Source of the DNA: Hydrogenophaga sp.
GTDB lineage: Bacteria; Pseudomonadota; Gammaproteobacteria; Burkholderiales; Burkholderiaceae_C
NCBI GenBank assembly: GCA_020047875.1
Contig: JAIFNE010000137.1
Span: 1 to 7,112 of the forward strand
Direction: 5' to 3'
DNA: 7,112 nucleotides
Shown in pieces: positions 1-5,390 of the stretch. The first letter of the stretch is position 1. Each line of letters begins with the position of its first letter. The notes beneath the pieces are model-generated. The model had not been told where the DNA came from. It did not search any database and saw only the letters and a list, made by a program, of their open reading frames with translations. A program made the position numbers and the translations under genes.

Positions 1-16
1 TGCGTCCATGAACCGG

Positions 17-38
17 AAAAGCGGGCCGAAAGGCCTGC
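17..38 (-). terminator. Possible Rho-independent terminator after the minus-strand operon
   Basis: On the minus strand the sequence folds into a 7-bp stem (positions 21-27 with 32-38, one G-T wobble) closed by a four-base loop. It is followed directly by four T residues (positions 20-17) and then CCGG. It lies about 90 bases past the stop of the small minus-strand gene and is the last of three hairpins met by transcription in that direction. The short T tract makes it a modest candidate. It could instead be part of a repeat element. Confidence 0.4.
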
Positions 39-93
39 AAAACCGGCCCCAAAAGGGGCAAAACGCCCGAAATATCCTTCGGTTTGGCAAAAC
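21..93. repeat. Cluster of three stem-loops with a repeated GCAAAAC heptamer
   Basis: Three compact inverted repeats follow each other: 21-38 (GC-rich 7-bp stem, GAAA loop), 46-59 (GCCCC/GGGGC, AAAA loop) and 67-82 (CCGAA/TTCGG, six-base loop). The heptamer GCAAAAC occurs three times, at 37-43, 58-64 and 87-93, at or shortly after the right side of each hairpin. The stretch 1-126 has no convincing gene. Possible roles are tandem terminators for the minus-strand operon, the end of a mobile element or a repetitive extragenic element. The sequence alone does not decide between these. Confidence 0.5.
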
Positions 94-126
94 GCAGCTT
101 TTTCACGCGCCACTCAGGTTTTGACC

Positions 127-408
127 CTACTTGTTCACCGCATCCTTAAGTTCGACCCCCGGCTTTTTTGAGCACAAGAAGTTGCCAACTACCGATTCAG
201 ACGCAGTCTTTCCGGTGAAACGATGCGCGTCGAATCCTGGCTCGCGCCGGACGACGTCAATCAGTGGCGCGTAGTCCCAGCACGTCGCGGTCTTCGATAG
301 CCGCAGTCGCAGGCGTCGCTGCCGTTCATCAAACCGGCTGACGTGCAATCCCAAAGCGCTGCCATCGGGCATTGGGAGCAAAAGCGGGTGCTGCGCGGTG
401 GTAGTCAT
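127..408 (-). CDS. Small hypothetical protein, 93 aa
   Basis: I do not recognise this family. The product is small and basic, with an Arg-rich centre (RQRRLRLRLSK), a CWDY motif and a C-terminal part rich in Lys, Glu and Val. No signal peptide, membrane segment or known catalytic motif is visible. I chose the ATG at 408; a TTG two codons upstream is also in frame. There is no clear Shine-Dalgarno sequence, and the start lies 15 bases after the stop of the upstream 515-residue gene, so translational coupling is likely. Codon use (mostly G or C at third positions) resembles a real gene in this genome. Its stop codon abuts the sequence GGGTCAA, which also occurs just after the transposase stop at the other end of the window. 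Confidence 0.55.
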   Translation of the reverse strand: MTTTAQHPLLLPMPDGSALGLHVSRFDERQRRLRLRLSKTATCWDYAPLIDVVRREPGFDAHRFTGKTASESVVGNFLCSKKPGVELKDAVNK

Positions 409-423
409 GATCAAAGCCCATGA

Positions 424-1971
424 CTACAGGATCTGCGGCCGTGTGCTCTTGGCTCGTTGGTGTGCCTCGATCAGCCGCTGGGCAAGATCGCTATCCAGCA
501 ACTGATCGACTTTGAGAGGTGATTCGCTCTCGGTTGCTGCCACCCATGTGGGCCATGGCCCATACTGGTGCTGCGACCGGTCTGCCAGCACCTGTTTCGC
601 CCAGTCCGGCGCCTGCAGTGCCATGACTACGTCGATCCAAGGTCGTTTCTGCTGCAATGCCGCCGAAAGCCAGCGTGCCAGCGACTTTTCGTCATAGGCA
701 TCAGTGGGGACGTTCACCACGCCGTGGCAGCCGGCAAGATCGAATGACGCCGTTTCACCAACGACAAGCAGCAAGGGGGCCCCACCCGTCCGTTGCCACT
801 CGGCCAGGACTGAGGCCAATGTCCCCCTTGCAGCAGCTGACACGTCCTCGCCAACCAGCACCACAGACTTTTCATAGTCGAAGATCGTTGCTCCACTGTC
901 CGCAAAGCTCAAAACAGCTCCGAGCTTGCTGTTACGACGGTGCTCGATGCGTTGAAGCGCAACGCGACGGTGATCTGGACTCTGCTTGCTGTAAAGCACC
1001 CATCCGTCGCCTGAATCCTTGGCGAAGCCAGCAATGTCGCCTTCATCGCGCGAGGAAAAGATGAACCTGCCGGGCGATCGATGATGTGACTCCACCAGCG
1101 CCTTGACATTTTCGCCGCCGAGCCCACCGCCCTCAATGAACAGATCACCGTGGGCCAGTCCTTCGTCGAAGAACCAAATCTCTGACTCCCACGCTTCATT
1201 GCTGATCTTTTGATTCACCAAGGCACTCACGTGCAGCGCGTTTCCCGCCTCGTGGCCCGTGAGGTTCGCGCGCCGCCGTTGTTCGGACGCCATCATCCGC
1301 AGGACCCGATGGTCGCCATCGGCGCGGTAGGCCACCGACGCCAGATTGGGATCTCGTAAAAGCGAGCTCAGTTTCTTGTAGAACGCTGCCGAGTGACGTG
1401 CATCGTTGGGGGGCAGTTCCCGACTCTTCTTGCGAGCGACGGCCCGGTCGAGGTAGCAATACGGGTGCTCACCAGATCGGATACGAGCAATGACGTGACG
1501 CAGCAGGTGATCGTTCCAGTCAAGGCGGCTCTGCGCGGCACGCGCGATCGACATCGCTTGTCGTGCAAACGACCGCATCAGAACGGAGTCGCGGTGATTC
1601 AACCAGGCTTCATCCTCGGGCTCGGTATCGTCCCACGCCCAGTAGAAAAGGCTATCGAACACCTTGAACGGAATCCGGTTGTCGGGCCAAGGGTGGGGCC
1701 TGTCTTCACGCTTGGGTCGAGCATCTTGACGAGCGCGCCCCACTCGATCTGCAACCCGCGTCGGCACCTCGTCGAGGATCACCCAGACATAGTCCCAGAC
1801 ATCTCCGGGCCGATCGATCAGGAACAGCTCGTAAACGCGATGAGCGCTTTCCGTGGCTCGAATCAACTCTGCCAGCGGCCCAGTCTCCAGACGGACGCGA
1901 AATGGGGACTTTCCGCTTCGGTATCCCACCTCGCCAAAGTCGATGGTCAAGATTGACTCGTAGGTGGTCAT
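424..1971 (-). CDS. Hypothetical protein, 515 aa, cytoplasmic
   Basis: This is a long intact reading frame whose product I cannot assign. It starts with ATG at 1971. The purine-rich stretch GAGGGG, about 7 bases upstream, serves as ribosome-binding site and overlaps the end of the HD-domain gene, whose stop is 11 bases before the start. The two genes are therefore almost certainly cotranscribed and coupled. The product is soluble, Trp- and charge-rich, with no signal peptide, membrane helix or Walker motif. The N-terminal third (about 1-120) reads as mixed alpha/beta with an acidic Trp-rich patch near 110-125. The middle (about 125-250) is mostly helical and Arg-rich. The C-terminal half (about 260-470) alternates short hydrophobic strands and helices, including a Gly-rich turn (EGGGLGG) and a strand LLLVVGE, compatible with a Rossmann-like fold. 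No catalytic residues can be named. Confidence 0.8.
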   Translation of the reverse strand: MTTYESILTIDFGEVGYRSGKSPFRVRLETGPLAELIRATESAHRVYELFLIDRPGDVWDYVWVILDEVPTRVADRVGRARQDARPKREDRPHPWPDNRIPFKVFDSLFYWAWDDTEPEDEAWLNHRDSVLMRSFARQAMSIARAAQSRLDWNDHLLRHVIARIRSGEHPYCYLDRAVARKKSRELPPNDARHSAAFYKKLSSLLRDPNLASVAYRADGDHRVLRMMASEQRRRANLTGHEAGNALHVSALVNQKISNEAWESEIWFFDEGLAHGDLFIEGGGLGGENVKALVESHHRSPGRFIFSSRDEGDIAGFAKDSGDGWVLYSKQSPDHRRVALQRIEHRRNSKLGAVLSFADSGATIFDYEKSVVLVGEDVSAAARGTLASVLAEWQRTGGAPLLLVVGETASFDLAGCHGVVNVPTDAYDEKSLARWLSAALQQKRPWIDVVMALQAPDWAKQVLADRSQHQYGPWPTWVAATESESPLKVDQLLDSDLAQRLIEAHQRAKSTRPQIL

Positions 1972-1982
1972 TTCAGCGCCCC

Positions 1983-2515
1983 TCAGACCAGATCAGCCTG
2001 GCGAGCGAGCAGTCCGTCGAAAACGGACTCCAGACCAGGGTGAACGCCGCGCAACCCAGCGACAACCTTGGCAGCCCACTCAAAGTAGTTCTGCTTGCGT
2101 TCGGCCGTCCAGTCCGCTGGCGGTGAGGCCAGAATGTCGCGCAGATTGCAGATCTTGTCGGCCAGCTTGACCAGCTTTGCCTCGGTCGAGATGTGCGGCG
2201 CGTGCTCAACCTGTCGCTGCTTTCGCACCGACTTCTCAAGCGACTTGTCGTCGGTGACCTCCATCACCACCGATGCCACCTTCACCCCAAAAATTGCCCG
2301 CAACTCTTCGGACGTTGTCTCGGTGTCCTCGATGGTGTCGTGCAGCACGGCTGCGCACAGTACCGTCACATCACCAACACCGGCTTCGTTGGCAAGCACG
2401 TTGGCCAGCGCAATCGGATGGTTGATGTACGGCGACGCCTCTGCGTCTTTGCGTCGTTGATTTCGGTGGCCACCGCCTTTGCGAACGTACCCAATGGGTT
2501 TCCAGAGTTTTCCAT
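1983..2515 (-). pseudogene. HD-domain (p)ppGpp-type pyrophosphohydrolase (MESH1/SpoT-like), frameshifted near the start
   Basis: The body of this gene encodes a small alarmone hydrolase-type HD domain. Visible motifs in order are RRKD, YINHP, LHDTIEDT and KLADKICNLRD. They match the metal- and substrate-binding residues of the human MESH1/bacterial SpoT hydrolase fold (Arg24, His35, His61-Asp62, Glu65-Asp66, Asp122 and Asn126 in MESH1 numbering). Such enzymes hydrolyse (p)ppGpp, or NADPH in MESH1. The natural start is the ATG at 2515, preceded by AAAGGA seven bases upstream, giving MENSGNPLGTFAKAV. At about 2468-2471 this frame leaves the HD frame: after AKAV only two bases precede the codons for HRNQRRKD. 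MESH1 has about six residues (DFAARK) there, so about 16 bases appear to be missing. An open frame for the HD domain runs up to an ATG at 2633, but it reads the natural start region in the wrong frame and has no ribosome site. Unless this is a sequencing error, the gene is probably dead. Confidence 0.8.
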
Positions 2516-2522
2516 CTGCTGA

Positions 2523-2529
2523 TCCTTTC
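2523..2529 (-). promoter_or_regulatory. Ribosome-binding site of the HD-domain gene
   Basis: On the minus strand GAAAGGA lies seven bases before the ATG at 2515. It is the only good Shine-Dalgarno sequence upstream of the HD domain. It identifies the original start codon, which is out of frame with the catalytic domain, and so argues against the longer open frame that begins at 2633. Confidence 0.6.
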
Positions 2530-2784
2530 TTGCTGGTGGTGCCGGCCCCACACTCCCAGGATGTCGTTTGACCGGCGCTGTTCAGGTTAAGCATTGATGA
2601 CCTGCTGACCGAGGGCTGAACGGAGCACCTCAAAGCCGGTCAAGCCGGCATTGTCACTTGCCATCGGCTGAACCTGGGTGTGGGCATCGCTTCTCTCCGG
2701 TCAAAAAACCGGGCAGCGTATGCCGCGTTTGGGTCACTCAGAATACTCAGCAGGTGTACGCCATCGCGTGGAATACGCAAGTAT
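2530..2784. other. Intergenic stretch without a convincing gene
   Basis: No reading frame here has both a plausible start signal and recognisable protein content. On the minus strand GGAGAG precedes an ATG near 2690 that opens only a 15-codon frame. Another frame across the same stretch gives a short peptide ending SALGQQVINA before a TAA near 2590. These could be traces of a decayed gene. The motif TTGACCGG occurs three times on one or other strand (near 2569, 2637 and 2699). One short hairpin is listed separately. I saw no clear promoter for the HD-domain operon, although one is expected here. Confidence 0.4.
2697..2712. repeat. Short inverted repeat, CCGGT/ACCGG
   Basis: A perfect 5-bp inverted repeat encloses a six-base CAAAAA loop. 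On the minus strand the T-rich run is inside the loop rather than after the stem, so it does not have the layout of a normal terminator. It sits just upstream of the GGAGAG sequence on the minus strand. It could be an operator half-site pair, part of a decayed element, or chance. Confidence 0.3.
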
Positions 2785-2786
2785 TC
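2771..2786. repeat. Perfect 6-bp inverted repeat GAATAC/GTATTC at the helicase stop
   Basis: GAATAC and GTATTC are separated by GCAA, forming a perfect hairpin with a GNRA-type tetraloop when read on the plus strand. It overlaps the stop codon of the helicase remnant. No T tract follows on the minus strand, so an intrinsic terminator is unlikely. A transcript-end stabilising hairpin or a small protein-binding palindrome are alternatives. Confidence 0.35.
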
Positions 2787-2943
2787 ATTGTTTTGCCGCA
2801 TCCTTGAACGCAGCGCACGTTGCCGCACGCCCAAAGATGACAAGCAGCGACTTCGCGCGGCTCATGCCAACGTAAAGCAGCTCTTGCCGTTGGGACAAAT
2901 CGATGGTGTCCAAGCCCCACAAGATCACGATCGGCGATTCGAG
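2785..2943 (-). pseudogene. C-terminal remnant of a UvrD-like SF1 helicase
   Basis: The last 52 or so codons of a superfamily 1 helicase are preserved up to a TGA at 2785-2787. The peptide LESPIVILWGLDTIDL followed by LLYVGMSRAKSLLVIFG is the typical end of a UvrD_C-type domain. The string YVGMSRAKS is helicase motif VI, whose Arg contacts ATP, and LESPIVIL resembles the motif V region. Everything upstream (Walker A, DEXQ, helicase core) is missing. Coding similarity stops at about 2943, where sequence of the methyltransferase remnant on the other strand begins. No start codon or ribosome site is associated with the fragment. It is a truncated, inactive relic. Its parent may have been divergently oriented to the methyltransferase gene. 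Confidence 0.7.
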
Positions 2944-2948
2944 ACAAA

Positions 2949-3262
2949 CGCCGCTTGGAGCTGTTTTTGGAGGACGAGCCACCGCACGACATCTTTGTGC
3001 GCTTGAAGCGTCTGGCCGAACAGCCCATCGGCTGGAATCCCGACCTGAACGACGGAGTGCGCCTGAACATCCGCCCCTTCATGACCGCCGAAGTCCTGCG
3101 CCACAACAAAATGTCTAAGCTCAACATCACTTGGGACAAAGACCGGGGCAAAGACATAGAGAGAGAAAGCGCGCCTTGGTTTGGGGTGTTTGGTTTTGCG
3201 GGGAGCGCATCAACGACTACCATTTCACGCGCGCACAAAAGCAGGCTGCACGGGCCGAATAA
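2949..3262 (+). pseudogene. C-terminal remnant of a large adenine DNA methyltransferase (PglX/Eco57I-like), frameshifted
   Basis: The translation RRLELFLEDE...IFVRLKRLAEQPIGW, then NDGVRLNIRPFM, NITWDKDRGKD and SAPWF, resembles the far C-terminus of large class I N6-adenine DNA methyltransferases of the PglX/Eco57I type, as in BREX, DISARM and type IIG systems. After PWF (codons ending at 3182) the frame changes: WGVWFCGERINDYHF continues in another frame to a TAA at 3260-3262. One missing T in the run at 3180-3182 accounts for this exactly. The whole catalytic part (SAM-binding FxGxG and NPPY motifs) is absent. The remnant ends 18 bases before the RecQ-like start, with that gene's ribosome site in the gap. 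This is operon spacing, so the methyltransferase was probably the gene upstream of RecQ in the original locus. The family assignment rests on remembered C-terminal motifs. Confidence 0.62.
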
Positions 3263-3264
3263 TC

Positions 3265-3270
3265 AGGGAG
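3265..3270 (+). promoter_or_regulatory. Ribosome-binding site of the RecQ-like gene
   Basis: AGGGAG lies ten bases before the ATG at 3281 and is followed by further purines (AGAGAAA). It falls in the 18-base gap after the methyltransferase stop and supports the chosen start of the helicase gene. Confidence 0.6.
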
Positions 3271-3280
3271 AGAGAAATTT

Positions 3281-5380
3281 ATGGTCAGTCAAGACGAGGC
3301 ACAAGCGCTGCTGCGCATTGCGATGAAAAACGCGCAAGCGGACTTCAGGGATGGACAGTGGGAGGCCATTGACCACATCGTCAACCAGCGCGGCAAGGTG
3401 CTGTGTATCCAGCGCACCGGCTGGGGCAAGAGCATGGTGTACTTCGTCGCAGCCAAGTTGATGCGGGCGCAGGGGCACGGCGTCACGCTCATCATTTCGC
3501 CGTTGCTGGCACTGATGCGCAACCAGGTTGAGGCAGCGAACCGACTGCAGCTCCACGCACTGACTATCAATTCGACCAACGTAGACGACTGGCCTGCGAT
3601 ACGCCAAGAGCTGTTGGCCGACCGTGCGGACCTGCTGTTGATTTCCCCTGAGCGGCTGGCCAACGACGAGTTCGTGACCCAGGTTCTGCAGCCCATCGCC
3701 GCGCGTATTGGCATGATGGTCGTCGATGAGGCGCACTGCATTTCAGACTGGGGGCACGACTTCCGCCCTGATTACCGGCGTATCGGCCAGGTGCTGGGGC
3801 GGTTGCCCAACAACATTGCGGTGTTGGCAACCACGGCCACGGCCAACCGCCGGGTGGAAGGAGATGTGGGTGCGCAGCTCGGAGGCAATGTAAAGGTGCA
3901 ACGTGGCCCCCTGATGCGCAACACTTTGGCGTTACAGGTGATGCAGATGTCCAGTACGGCCGACCGCTTGGCATGGCTGGCTGAGCGCATACCTGCACTG
4001 GCAGGCAGCGGCATTGTCTACACCCTCACAACCCGCGATACCGAGCGCGTGTCTACATGGCTGAAGCAAAACGGTATTGATGCGCACGCTTATCACTCTG
4101 ACATCGACACCGTCGAGCGAGAGCGGCTGGAGAACGCTTTGTTGGCCAATAAGGTGAAGTGCCTGGTGGCCACCAGCGCCTTGGGTATGGGCTACGACAA
4201 GCCCGACCTCACTTTCGTTATCCATTACCAGACACCTGGCAATGTGGTCGCCTATTACCAGCAGGTGGGTCGCGCGGGTCGCGCGATACCACTTGCTTAC
4301 GGCGTACTGCTGTCGGGTGAAGAAGAAGTCAGTATCAATAAATTTTTCCGTGAGGCGGCGTTTCCGCCGGAGCAGCAGGTCAAGCGTATTCTGAGTGCAC
4401 TTGATGAAGCCGAAGACGGCATGCGTGTGCGCGACCTGGAGCGTGCCGTCAATCTGCGCTCTTCGCAAATTGAGAAAGTGCTGAAGCTGCTGGTGGTGGA
4501 GCCGCGTTCGCCAGTGGTTCGTATTGATGGCAAGTGGTTTCGCACCCCAAATCCGTTCGCCATGGACCGCGAGCGCATCGCCCACCTGACCCAGCAGCGT
4601 GAGTTGGAGTGGGAGCAGATGCAGGCGTACTTGGCAAATCGGTGCTGCTCCATGTACTTTCTGGCCACGGCGCTGGACGACAACACCAGCGGGCTCTGCG
4701 GCCGTTGTTCCTTCTGTTTGCAGCGGACCGTGTTGCCCCTTGATACAGAGCAATCCACGCTCATCGCAGCGCGCCGCTTCGTTCGCCATAGCGAAATGCC
4801 GCTTCAGCTCAAGAAGCAATGGGAACTGACTGCACTGGAGCAGTACGCCCAGCACTTTGGCTGGAGAGGATTGAATATTCCGCACTCTCTGCGTGGCCAG
4901 GATGGGCGCGTGCTCTCACGATGGGGTGAGCCGGTGTGGGGTTCTCTCGTAGCTGAGGGCAAGGCTGCAGGCCGGTTTGACGACAAGTTGGTTGAAGCGA
5001 CGGCGGACCTGGTAATGCACCGATGGCCAGATGCCGCCAAGGCGCGCTGGGTGGCTTGCATACCGTCACTTCGGCATCCAGAGCTGGTGCCCGACTTCGC
5101 GCAACGGCTCGCTGAGGCATTGGGCCTACCATTCCGAGAGGCCGTCAAGAAAGTGCGCGAGACGGACCCGCAGAAGCAGATGGAAAACCGGTTCTTTCAA
5201 TGCACTAACCTAGACGGTGCGTTCGTCGTAGACACTGAGCTTTGCTACTGCGACCCCGTCCTTCTAGTCGACGATGCAGTGGATTCAGCTTGGACGCTGA
5301 CCCTGGTCTCTGTCCTGTTGCGTGAGGCAGGCGTGAACGCTGTGGTGCCGTTTGCCTTGGCCAGCACAGCGGCCAAATGA
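3281..5380 (+). CDS. RecQ-family ATP-dependent DNA helicase fused to a ComFC-like phosphoribosyltransferase domain
   Basis: This 699-residue protein should unwind DNA 3' to 5' using ATP. The helicase core shows the RecQ motif 0 region (FRDGQWEAI, 22-30), Walker A TGWGKS (46-51), Ia SPLLALMRNQ (73-82), DEAH (149-152), the RecQ aromatic-rich loop SDWGHDFRPDY (155-165), motif III ATTATAN (183-189), motif V ATSALGMGYDKPD (297-309) and motif VI QQVGRAGR (327-334). A winged-helix-like segment follows (about 380-425). A zinc site then has Cys456, 473, 476 and 479, with the C-x16-C-x2-C-x2-C spacing of E. coli RecQ. Residues 590-699 resemble ComFC-type PRTases: IPSLRHPEL, KKVRETDPQ, NLDGAF and the PRPP loop VDDAVDSAWT (663-672), where the usual TGxT is SAWT. 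This helicase-PRTase fusion is a known RecQ subfamily, distinct from housekeeping RecQ. It is the first intact gene after the methyltransferase remnant, and its TGA lies ten bases before the DprA-like start. The partner genes suggest a role in processing incoming or damaged DNA. Confidence 0.92.
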   Translation: MVSQDEAQALLRIAMKNAQADFRDGQWEAIDHIVNQRGKVLCIQRTGWGKSMVYFVAAKLMRAQGHGVTLIISPLLALMRNQVEAANRLQLHALTINSTNVDDWPAIRQELLADRADLLLISPERLANDEFVTQVLQPIAARIGMMVVDEAHCISDWGHDFRPDYRRIGQVLGRLPNNIAVLATTATANRRVEGDVGAQLGGNVKVQRGPLMRNTLALQVMQMSSTADRLAWLAERIPALAGSGIVYTLTTRDTERVSTWLKQNGIDAHAYHSDIDTVERERLENALLANKVKCLVATSALGMGYDKPDLTFVIHYQTPGNVVAYYQQVGRAGRAIPLAYGVLLSGEEEVSINKFFREAAFPPEQQVKRILSALDEAEDGMRVRDLERAVNLRSSQIEKVLKLLVVEPRSPVVRIDGKWFRTPNPFAMDRERIAHLTQQRELEWEQMQAYLANRCCSMYFLATALDDNTSGLCGRCSFCLQRTVLPLDTEQSTLIAARRFVRHSEMPLQLKKQWELTALEQYAQHFGWRGLNIPHSLRGQDGRVLSRWGEPVWGSLVAEGKAAGRFDDKLVEATADLVMHRWPDAAKARWVACIPSLRHPELVPDFAQRLAEALGLPFREAVKKVRETDPQKQMENRFFQCTNLDGAFVVDTELCYCDPVLLVDDAVDSAWTLTLVSVLLREAGVNAVVPFALASTAAK

Positions 5381-5390
5381 AAGTTTTGAT

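Noticed and set aside
21..93. A CRISPR-like or attC-like array in the hairpin cluster
   Set aside because: The repeats are only seven bases, unevenly spaced (21 and 29 bases), with no regular spacers and no integrase-type core sites.
1393..1956. 187-codon plus-strand frame opposite the 515-residue gene
   Set aside because: It has no convincing ribosome site or domain, and the minus-strand frame is longer, has a good ribosome site and sits in an operon.
2516..2633. Start of the HD-domain gene at the upstream ATG at 2633
   Set aside because: The extra residues read the true ribosome site and start codon in the wrong frame and resemble no HD-family N-terminus.
2747..3238. 163-codon minus-strand frame across the helicase/methyltransferase junction
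   Set aside because: It crosses the scar antisense to the methyltransferase remnant and out of frame with the helicase remnant, and shows no protein-like motifs.
3120..3280. A sigma-70 promoter directly before the RecQ-like gene
   Set aside because: TTGGGA and CATAGA near 3131-3160 are a poor match, and the stretch is coding sequence of the methyltransferase remnant. I could not support a promoter call.
3932..4885. Long open frame (317 codons) on the minus strand inside the RecQ-like gene
   Set aside because: It is antisense to a gene with all RecQ motifs. Its translation is rich in His, Gln and Leu with no recognisable domain, as expected for a shadow frame in GC-rich DNA.
5352..5390. TTG start for the DprA-like protein inside the RecQ coding end
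   Set aside because: The 13 added residues are the out-of-frame translation of the RecQ C-terminus. The ATG at 5391 has better spacing and a GAAAG sequence upstream.
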